A stretch of 11,626 bases of DNA from Bacteroidota bacterium (GTDB taxonomy: Bacteria; Bacteroidota; Bacteroidia; Chitinophagales; Chitinophagaceae): assembly GCA_023436425.1 (NCBI GenBank), contig JAEZJD010000048.1, positions 1-11,626 on the forward strand, given 5' to 3'. Position 1 is the stretch's first letter. Every line of letters begins with the position of its first letter. The position numbers were made by a program, and so were the translations under genes. Below the pieces are notes generated by a model. It did not search any database, was not told the origin of the DNA, and was given only the letters and a program-made list of their open reading frames with translations. This document shows positions 1 to 4,316 of the stretch, piece after piece.

Positions 1-207
1 ATAGCTTAACACAACACGACGCTGGTGTGTACTGTTGTCTTTACTCTTTGTGATTAGAGGCTCAGCATATACACGCAGTGCTTTTGCTTTTGCCAATGTG
101 GTTACGATTCTTTTGTGCTTGATAAGCTGACAAGTAAGATTGCTTAACAACGCTTCGCGGTGCGCTTTTTTACGACCGAGGTTGTTGATTTTGTCTCCGT
201 GACGCAT
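1..207 (-). CDS. rplQ: 50S ribosomal protein bL17, N-terminal part (cut by window edge)
   Basis: This is the first 69 codons of ribosomal protein L17 of the large subunit, which binds 23S rRNA near the peptide exit tunnel. The translation begins MRHGDKINNLGRKKAHREAL and continues with LTCQLIKHKRIVTTLAKAKALR, which is the conserved bL17 core. The family is usually 120 residues or more, so the C-terminal part lies beyond the left edge. The ATG at 205-207 is the only sensible start, because the conserved MRHG begins right there. It is the last visible gene of the infA-to-rplQ operon, lying 196 nt after rpoA, which is the usual rpoA-rplQ order. No Shine-Dalgarno sequence is seen; the leader is A-rich. 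Identification is firm. Confidence 0.96.
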   Translation of the reverse strand, partial: MRHGDKINNLGRKKAHREALLSNLTCQLIKHKRIVTTLAKAKALRVYAEPLITKSKDNSTHQRRVVLSY

Positions 208-216
208 GACTTTTTA

Positions 217-250
217 GTTTGAGGTTTAAGTTTTAAGGTTCAGGTTTATC
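217..250. repeat. Degenerate heptamer tandem repeat in the rpoA-rplQ spacer
   Basis: On the plus strand the units read gtttgag, gtttaag, ttttaag, gttcag (one base short) and gtttatc, so there is a period of seven bases over about 34 nt. It lies just upstream of the rplQ start codon and so would form the rplQ leader in the operon mRNA. Its role is unknown. Similar heptads of other sequence occur in three more spacers of this operon. Confidence 0.55.
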
Positions 251-319
251 TACCCTCTCCCTTCTTAAACGAAGTGATTAAATATCGGCTGCACCGTGTC
301 AAGGAATTGCAGCCTACGC

Positions 320-402
320 CCCCAAAACCCCTAAGGGGAGCAGAGGCATTGATCAAAAAGAACTTAATTCTCCCTCTCTTTCAGGAGGGGGTTGGGGTGA
401 GG
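320..402. repeat. GC-rich palindromic intergenic repeats after rpoA
   Basis: Between the rpoA stop and rplQ, two G/C runs stand out in otherwise mixed sequence. At 328-338 is the small palindrome CCCCTAAGGGG, preceded by a C-run. At 369-402 a pyrimidine-rich stretch (ctccctctcttt) is followed by a G-rich one (aggagggggttggggtgagg) that can fold back on it. In the operon mRNA the 369-402 segment begins directly after the rpoA stop codon. It may be an interspersed repeat or an mRNA-processing or attenuation hairpin. It is not a standard terminator, because no U-run directly follows the stem. The rest of the 196-nt spacer shows nothing else I recognise apart from the heptads near rplQ. Confidence 0.45.
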
Positions 403-403
403 C

Positions 404-1405
404 TTAATAATCGTCTCTATCCACACCCATTTTGCTTAAATCCATTCCGAAAGAAAGGCCTCTTTCGTTCAGTACAGATTCAATTTCAGAAAGTGACTTC
501 TGACCGAAATTTCTGAACTTCATCAGATCTTCCTGCTCGTATTGGACCAACTCACTCAATGAATTAATCTTCGCTGCTTTTAAACAGTTGAACGCACGAA
601 CGGAAAGATCAAGATCTTCAAGTGGTGTTTTCAACACTTTCCGCAATTGCAAAGTTTGTTCATCAACGATATCTTCTTTCTTCTCCTCTTTATTGTCGAA
701 GGTGATGTTTTCATCAGTGATAATCATCAAGTGCTGGATCAAAATGCGGCTTGCCTGCTTCACTGCTTCTTCGGGATGAATTGTACCATCGGTGCGAATT
801 TCCATAACCAACTTTTCGTAGTCGGTACGTTGCTCCACGCGGGTATTTTCAATAGTGTATTTCACGTTTACAATGGGCGTGTAAATAGCATCTACAGGAA
901 TGAAGCCAAGGTGCGCATCTTTTGGTTTGTTCTCCTCAGCAGGAACGTAACCGCGACCTTTTCCGATAGTAATTTCGATGTCAAGTTTTGCTGAACCATC
1001 CAGCGTGCAGATAAGTAAATCCGGGTTCATAACCTGGAATGACTGCGTGCCTTCTGCAAGCATACCTGCTGTAAATTCAGTCCTGTTTTTTATTGATAAA
1101 GTGATCTTCTCATTCTGAACATCGTGATCAACAATTCTTTTCAAACGCACTTGCTTCAGGTTGAGGATAATTTCTACTACGTCTTCAGAAACACCTTTGA
1201 TTGTTGCAAATTCGTGCTCCACACCTTCTATTTTCACACCAGTGATTGCATAACCTTCCAGTGAATTCAGAAGAACACGGCGCAAGGCATTACCAATGGT
1301 AACACCATAACCCGGCTCCAACGGACGAAACTCAAATTGGGCTTCGAAGTCAGATACCTTTTGGAGAACGATTTTGTCGGGCTTCTGAAAATTTAAAATA
1401 GCCAT
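404..1405 (-). CDS. rpoA: DNA-directed RNA polymerase subunit alpha
   Basis: This gene encodes the 333-residue alpha subunit, whose dimer nucleates assembly of RNA polymerase and contacts promoter DNA and activators. The N-terminal assembly domain spans about residues 1-230 and holds the hallmark GYGVTIGNALRRVLLNSLEG (32-51). An acidic and lysine-rich linker (about 236-250) joins it to the C-terminal domain (about 258-320). There LSVRAFNCLKAAKINSLSEL and NFGQKSLSEIE match the helix-hairpin-helix DNA-binding surface. R270, N273, G301, K303 and S304 occupy the places of E. coli R265, N268, G296, K298 and S299. The ATG at 1403-1405 gives the normal family start. The gene lies between rpsD and rplQ, as in most bacteria, with 98 nt upstream and 196 nt downstream. 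Nothing is truncated or unusual in the protein. Confidence 0.98.
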   Translation of the reverse strand: MAILNFQKPDKIVLQKVSDFEAQFEFRPLEPGYGVTIGNALRRVLLNSLEGYAITGVKIEGVEHEFATIKGVSEDVVEIILNLKQVRLKRIVDHDVQNEKITLSIKNRTEFTAGMLAEGTQSFQVMNPDLLICTLDGSAKLDIEITIGKGRGYVPAEENKPKDAHLGFIPVDAIYTPIVNVKYTIENTRVEQRTDYEKLVMEIRTDGTIHPEEAVKQASRILIQHLMIITDENITFDNKEEKKEDIVDEQTLQLRKVLKTPLEDLDLSVRAFNCLKAAKINSLSELVQYEQEDLMKFRNFGQKSLSEIESVLNERGLSFGMDLSKMGVDRDDY

Positions 1406-1503
1406 TTGTATTTTCTTATTTAGATTTTTGAATGCTACAGGTCCGAGCTGTTAGAATAGGCCGCGAGATCTTGAATCAACCTCAAGGCTTTAGCTAACAA
1501 CTT

Positions 1504-2109
1504 TTACTTAGAGTACAATTCCACAATGAGCTGCTCCTTAATATTCTCAGGAACAGAATCCCTTTCCGGGTAAGTGATGAACGTGCCCTGCATTTCTGTT
1601 TCGTTGTAATCGACCCAATTGAGTTTTGTATTTCTTCCGCGAATCTGGCTGGTGATAGCCGTATTGTCTTTCGATTTGTCTTTCAAAGCAACAATATCAC
1701 CCGGCTTCAATTGGAAAGAAGGGATGTTCACTACTTCGCCGTTGACACTGATATGTTTGTGGCTTACCAACTGACGTGCAGCCGGACGGGAAGGAGCAAT
1801 ACCCATACGGAATACTGTATTATCCAAACGGGCTTCCAATAATTTGATCAGATTTTCACCTGTAACGCCTTTCCGACGTGATGCTTCTTCGAAAGTTTTG
1901 CGGAATTGCTTTTCCAGCACACCGTATGTGTACTTAGCTTTTTGCTTTTCACGAAGCTGAAGTGCATATTCGCCTAAGGTTTTACGCTTGCGCTGTGCAC
2001 CGTGTTGACCAGGAGGGTTGGAATTTTTTCCCAACCATTTGCCATTGCCGAGGATAGGCTCACCGAAAATACGGGAGATCTTGGTCTTAGGACCATTGTA
2101 ACGTGCCAT
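1504..2109 (-). CDS. rpsD: 30S ribosomal protein uS4
   Basis: This gene encodes the 201-residue protein S4, a primary 16S rRNA binder that nucleates assembly of the 30S body. The N-terminal region carries GKNSNPPGQHG and a basic stretch. An S4-type RNA-binding domain follows: LLEARLDNTVFRMGIAPSRPAARQLVSHKHISVNG (about residues 90-125, read across the conserved RLDN and ARQLVSH motifs). There are no cysteines at all, so this is the zinc-free form of S4. The ATG at 2107-2109 opens with MARYNGPKTKISR, the usual start. It sits between rpsK (171-nt spacer) and rpoA (98-nt spacer), which are long gaps for genes that must be made in fixed ratio. In other bacteria S4 represses the alpha operon by binding its mRNA; I cannot see such a site here. 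Confidence 0.97.
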   Translation of the reverse strand: MARYNGPKTKISRIFGEPILGNGKWLGKNSNPPGQHGAQRKRKTLGEYALQLREKQKAKYTYGVLEKQFRKTFEEASRRKGVTGENLIKLLEARLDNTVFRMGIAPSRPAARQLVSHKHISVNGEVVNIPSFQLKPGDIVALKDKSKDNTAITSQIRGRNTKLNWVDYNETEMQGTFITYPERDSVPENIKEQLIVELYSK

Positions 2110-2226
2110 GTTGTTTATTCATTTCCGCTTTTTAAAAACCGGAGCATTCATCGTTTAAAGCGGTAAAAATTAATGAAGCTCCCTTTTATTAAATGAAACC
2201 AAACGGCTCAATATGTCTTTCGTTGT

Positions 2227-2271
2227 AGTTGACAGTTGATAGAAGAAAAACGAAGAACTATCAATGACAAC
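2227..2271 (-). repeat. Imperfect hairpin with heptad repeat in the rpsK-rpsD spacer
   Basis: The left arm at 2228-2242 (gttgacagttgatag) pairs with the right arm at 2258-2271 (ctatcaatgacaac). The match has a 7-bp inner stem (ttgatag/ctatcaa), one bulged G, a short mismatch and a 4-bp outer stem, with a 15-nt A-rich loop. The left arm is itself a tandem heptad, agttgac then agttgat (2227-2240). It begins about 10 nt after the rpsK stop codon in mRNA direction. It could be a stability element or a dispersed repeat; no U-run follows, so termination is unlikely. The remainder of the spacer (2110-2226) is A/T-rich and shows nothing I recognise. Confidence 0.5.
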
Positions 2272-2280
2272 AGTAACGTA

Positions 2281-2700
2281 TTATACTCTTCTCTTCTTTG
2301 GAGGACGGCAACCATTGTGTGGTAATGGCGTAACGTCTTTAATCATGTTTACCTCGATGCCTGATTGAGCCAGCGCTCTGATAGCACTTTCTCTACCAGC
2401 ACCAGGACCTTTCACAAAAACATCTACTCTTTTTACACCTGCATCCGAAGCCACTTTTGCAGCATCGGCAGATGCCATTTGCGCAGCGTAGGGCGTGTTC
2501 TTTTTTGAGCCTTTGAAGCCCATTTTGCCCGCACTGGACCAGGAAATTACTTGTCCTTGCTTATTGGTGATGCTGATGATAAGGTTGTTGAAAGTAGCGT
2601 TCACATGTGCATCCCCGTAGGAATCTACTTTTACGATTCTTTTCTTTGCAGCGGCCTTTGCGCTTTGTTGTCCTTTGCCGCCTTGTTGTGCTTTTGCCAT
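2281..2700 (-). CDS. rpsK: 30S ribosomal protein uS11
   Basis: This gene encodes the 139-residue protein S11 of the 30S platform, which contacts 16S rRNA near the E-site mRNA path. The conserved core reads GDAHVNATFNNLIISITNKQ (29-48), then SWSSAGKMGFKGSKKNTPYAAQ. The C-terminal DVTPLPHNGCRPPKKRRV is the typical basic tail. The first 20 or so residues are a Lys/Gln/Ala-rich extension (MAKAQQGGKGQQSAKAAAKK), longer than the short basic start of E. coli S11 but not unusual. The ATG at 2698-2700 is kept because the extension has the same basic character as in relatives; no in-frame Met lies between it and the core. It lies between rpsM and rpsD, the normal order. Confidence 0.97.
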   Translation of the reverse strand: MAKAQQGGKGQQSAKAAAKKRIVKVDSYGDAHVNATFNNLIISITNKQGQVISWSSAGKMGFKGSKKNTPYAAQMASADAAKVASDAGVKRVDVFVKGPGAGRESAIRALAQSGIEVNMIKDVTPLPHNGCRPPKKRRV

Positions 2701-2807
2701 TTAGGTAGTCTTCTTTTTTTAATTATTCCAACAAACTGCCGGAACTGAACCAATTCTCCGCCTGCACCCGAGGCATCCGCAATTGATTCAAAAAATTTGG
2801 TGCATTC

Positions 2808-2852
2808 TTCGAAAGCTCAGAATGACACTCGTGTCATGGTGAGCCTGACGAA
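2808..2852. repeat. 45-nt palindromic intergenic repeat next to the rpsM stop
   Basis: The arms are ttcgaaagctcagaatgacac (2808-2828) and its imperfect complement at 2831-2852 (ending gagcctgacgaa), separated by a 2-nt loop. The inner gtgtc/gacac pairing is perfect and the outer parts differ by a few bases. One end is 2 nt beyond the rpsM stop codon. In the mRNA it would form a long hairpin directly after rpsM. From general familiarity, sequences of the type TTCGACAAGCTCAG...ATGACA recur between genes in this phylum, so this is probably a copy of a dispersed repeat. I cannot count copies from one window. The rest of this spacer (2701-2807) shows no other structure I can support. Confidence 0.75.
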
Positions 2853-2854
2853 TA

Positions 2855-3235
2855 TTACTTCTTAGGTGCTTTCTTTTTACCCGCAACCGTTTTACGCTTT
2901 CCTTTACGTGTACGGCTGTTGGTTCTTGTACGCTGACCTCTAACCGGCAATCCCTTACGATGGCGAAGACCGCGATAGCAGGCGATGTCAAGCAGACGCT
3001 TGATACTCATCTGAACTTCCGAACGAAGCTGCCCTTCCACTTTGAATTCGTTTGTGATTGCGTTACGAATGGCATTCAATTCATCGTCATTCCATTCGTG
3101 CACTTTCTTGCTACGGTCTATACCGTTGTTATCAAGAATGTAGCGGGCGGTAGATGGTCCGATACCATAGATATAGGTAAGACCTATTTCGCCTCTTTTA
3201 TTTTTTGGTAAGTCAACGCCGGCAATACGAGCCAT
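2855..3235 (-). CDS. rpsM: 30S ribosomal protein uS13
   Basis: This gene encodes the 126-residue protein S13 of the 30S head, which bridges to the 50S subunit and touches the P-site tRNA through its basic tail. The N-terminus MARIAGVDLPKNKRGEIGLTYIYGIG is the family signature, with the helix-two-turn-helix region YIYGIGPSTARYIL. The motif CYRGLRHRKGLPVRGQRTRTN (about 86-106) is followed by a Lys/Arg-rich tail ending GKKKAPKK. Length is normal. The ATG at 3233-3235 is preceded by an A/T-rich leader without a Shine-Dalgarno sequence. It is followed by a palindromic repeat only 2 nt after its stop codon. The order rpmJ-rpsM-rpsK is the usual one. Confidence 0.97.
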   Translation of the reverse strand: MARIAGVDLPKNKRGEIGLTYIYGIGPSTARYILDNNGIDRSKKVHEWNDDELNAIRNAITNEFKVEGQLRSEVQMSIKRLLDIACYRGLRHRKGLPVRGQRTRTNSRTRKGKRKTVAGKKKAPKK

Positions 3236-3243
3236 GTTTATTC

Positions 3244-3264
3244 TTAATTTTTAATTTTCAATTG
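3244..3264. repeat. A/T-rich heptamer repeat between rpmJ and rpsM
   Basis: Three contiguous seven-base units on the plus strand read ttaattt, ttaattt and tcaattg. In the mRNA they occupy almost the entire 33-nt rpmJ-rpsM spacer, just upstream of the rpsM start. The composition is simple enough that chance or translational-enhancer A/T bias could explain it. It is listed because the same seven-base period recurs in neighbouring spacers. Confidence 0.4.
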
Positions 3265-3268
3265 AATA

Positions 3269-3385
3269 CTATCCTTGTCTTTGCTTGAAGCGGGGATTCT
3301 TTTTGTTGATAACATAAAGCTTGCCCTTGCGACGCACAATTTTGCAGTCGGCACTTCTTTTTTTAATGGATGCTCTAACTTTCAT
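3269..3385 (-). CDS. rpmJ: 50S ribosomal protein bL36, zinc-free form
   Basis: This 38-codon gene encodes the smallest ribosomal protein, L36, of the large subunit. The start MKVRASIKKRSADCKIVRRK and the end NPRFKQRQG are diagnostic. Length matches the 37-38 residues of the family. In the zinc-binding form three Cys and one His (about positions 11, 14, 27 and 33) hold the metal. Here position 11 is Ser, 14 is Cys, 27 is Asn and 33 is Phe, so only one ligand remains and zinc cannot be bound in the usual way. The ATG at 3383-3385 lies 46 nt after infA, and rpsM follows after 33 nt. The infA-rpmJ-rpsM order is standard. Confidence 0.96.
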   Translation of the reverse strand: MKVRASIKKRSADCKIVRRKGKLYVINKKNPRFKQRQG

Positions 3386-3395
3386 ATTGTAGACT

Positions 3396-3420
3396 TTAGT
3401 ACTTAGTACCAAGTACTAAG
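3396..3420. repeat. TTAGTAC heptad repeat with perfect palindrome between infA and rpmJ
   Basis: Units ttagtac (3396-3402), ttagtac (3403-3409) and caagtac (3410-3416) follow one another without gaps. Within them lies a perfect inverted repeat, cttagtac (3402-3409) against gtactaag (3413-3420), with a 3-nt loop. In the mRNA this hairpin lies in the 46-nt infA-rpmJ spacer, about 10 nt upstream of the rpmJ start codon, so it could affect rpmJ translation. It may equally be a dispersed simple repeat. Confidence 0.65.
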
Positions 3421-3431
3421 ATGCTGAACAA

Positions 3432-3650
3432 TTATTTATACCTGAATATTATTCTTCCTCTACTCAAATCGTAAGGACTCATCTCCACTCCCACTTTGTC
3501 GCCCGGCAGAATTCTAATGTAATGCATCCGCATTTTTCCTGAAATGGTCGCCAGGATCTCGTGCCCATTCTCCAATTTAACTCTAAACATCGCATTAGAT
3601 AAAGCTTCTATGATCGTTCCGTCCTGCTTTATTAATGGCTGTTTTGACAT
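3432..3650 (-). CDS. infA: Translation initiation factor IF-1
   Basis: This gene encodes the 72-residue IF-1, an OB-fold protein that binds the 30S A site during initiation. The sequence MSKQPLIKQDGTIIEALSNA, then FRVKLENGHEILATISGKMR and ILPGDKVGVEMSPYDLSRGR, is the full family signature. The frame stays open 10 codons further upstream to an ATG at 3680, but the ATG at 3648-3650 gives the exact family length and start. The upstream codons (YLYRVLHIY) do not resemble any IF-1, so the shorter start is chosen. It is the first gene of the ribosomal unit here. A candidate promoter lies about 74 nt upstream of the start codon, and rpmJ follows after 46 nt. Confidence 0.96.
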   Translation of the reverse strand: MSKQPLIKQDGTIIEALSNAMFRVKLENGHEILATISGKMRMHYIRILPGDKVGVEMSPYDLSRGRIIFRYK

Positions 3651-3723
3651 ATAAATATGGAGCACCCGGTACAAATACACATTGAGAAATCAGTTTCAAA
3701 GTGCCTATTTTCGTCCGGGCGGG

Positions 3724-3731
3724 CAAAGATA
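3724..3731 (-). promoter_or_regulatory. Candidate promoter (-7 box) of the infA-rpmJ-rpsM-rpsK-rpsD-rpoA-rplQ operon
   Basis: The minus strand reads TATCTTTG, an exact match to the Bacteroidota -7 consensus TAnnTTTG. It ends 73 nt before the infA start codon, in the gap that separates infA from the unrelated gene upstream. No clear TTTG -33 element is present at 16-20 nt; only T-rich sequence is found there. Transcription would begin a few bases downstream, giving a leader of roughly 65 nt. This is inferred from the motif match and position only. Confidence 0.6.
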
Positions 3732-3735
3732 TATC

Positions 3736-3779
3736 GTTTCAGCAGAAAAAAGTAAAAGGAGCCGCCTTTTTGCTGAAAC
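3736..3779 (-). terminator. Nested inverted repeat, possible terminator overlapping the infA promoter region
   Basis: A perfect 9-bp outer repeat (gtttcagca at 3736-3744, tgctgaaac at 3771-3779) encloses an inner 6-bp repeat (aaaagg at 3754-3759, cctttt at 3765-3770) with a 5-nt loop. Read in the direction of the upstream minus-strand gene, the inner stem AAAAGG-CGGCT-CCTTTT is followed by a T-rich run (ACTTTTTTC), as in an intrinsic terminator. The stem is weak (2 G-C pairs of 6). It begins about 30 nt after the stop codon at 3810. The outer dyad straddles where a -33 element should lie, so an operator role is an alternative. Confidence 0.45.
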
Positions 3780-3809
3780 CGGAAGGATTTTTTGGGTAAA
3801 AATTAAGTT

Positions 3810-4217
3810 TTAATGTGCCGGTAGCCGTTCCAGTGGCACTTTGGTCATTTCCAAATACCTGTTTTGCAAATCGTGAATATAGATTGGGTTATTGAAACGC
3901 CTTTTGTCTTCGCGGTACCATATTTCAAAATTTGAGAAGTTACCGGGGTCGTGTACCAGCATTCGGAACGAATCTTTCCTGTAATTGACACCTTCGGCGG
4001 TCTCTTCTTTCTCAAATCCAAACAGGTTGATCAGGCGTTCCTCTGTTAACGGCAGCGGCGCAATATCTTCGGGTGCATACCAAAACTCTTGAATACCATT
4101 GTCGACAGCAGCCATGTTTTGTTCCCTGCTGATACGAACGACTGTTCCTTCCTTTTCTTCGTTGTCAAACAAAACCCGAACTACATCTCCTTCCTTCAGT
4201 TCTGAAATTTTTAGCAT
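3810..4217 (-). CDS. Conserved small protein, function unknown (SH3-like start, YIHDLQN motif)
   Basis: I do not recognise a characterised function. The 135-residue protein has no signal peptide or membrane segment and is probably cytoplasmic. Residues 1-55 (SELKEGDVVRVLFDNEEKEG and onward) look like a small beta-barrel of SH3 or KOW-like type. The middle segment PLPLTEERLINLFGFEK (55-71) and the later YIHDLQNRYLEMTKVPLE (113-130) resemble a family common in Bacteroidota and their phages, with patterns like IPLTEEWLLKFGF and VHQLQNLYFALTGEEL. I know that pattern from general familiarity and cannot verify it here. The ATG at 4215-4217 gives a natural start. It stands between hmgA (99 nt upstream) and infA (159 nt downstream), with a possible terminator after it. 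Nothing in the sequence shows whether it is co-transcribed with hmgA. Confidence 0.75.
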   Translation of the reverse strand: MLKISELKEGDVVRVLFDNEEKEGTVVRISREQNMAAVDNGIQEFWYAPEDIAPLPLTEERLINLFGFEKEETAEGVNYRKDSFRMLVHDPGNFSNFEIWYREDKRRFNNPIYIHDLQNRYLEMTKVPLERLPAH

Positions 4218-4316
4218 AGCAATTTTTTTGAGACTAATATTAAAATTACTTCACTTTCAGTTCAGAAAAACAATTCAGTTGTCATTCAATTCGCAAACGG
4301 TTAAAATTATTAAAAA

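Noticed and set aside
365..403. Intrinsic terminator after rpoA
   Set aside because: The stem is short and the nearest U-run is many bases away; rplQ follows in the expected operon order. It is listed as a repeat instead.
647..994. Open frame of 115 codons on the plus strand inside rpoA
   Set aside because: It is antisense to the well-conserved rpoA gene; its protein is rich in random hydrophobic and Cys residues and matches nothing.
2701..2807. The rpsK-rpsM spacer read on the minus strand gives a protein-like stretch (e.g. ASGAGGELVQFRQFVGIIKK)
   Set aside because: The frame has no good start, runs into rpsK out of frame and matches no family I recognise, so chance is the better explanation.
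2788..2991. Short minus-strand frame overlapping the rpsM end and the palindromic repeat
   Set aside because: It runs out of frame through rpsM, and part of its protein is the translated palindrome; there is no independent sign of coding.
3651..3680. Ten extra N-terminal codons of infA
   Set aside because: IF-1 is about 72 residues and begins at MSKQ or MAKQ; the extension is not family-like.
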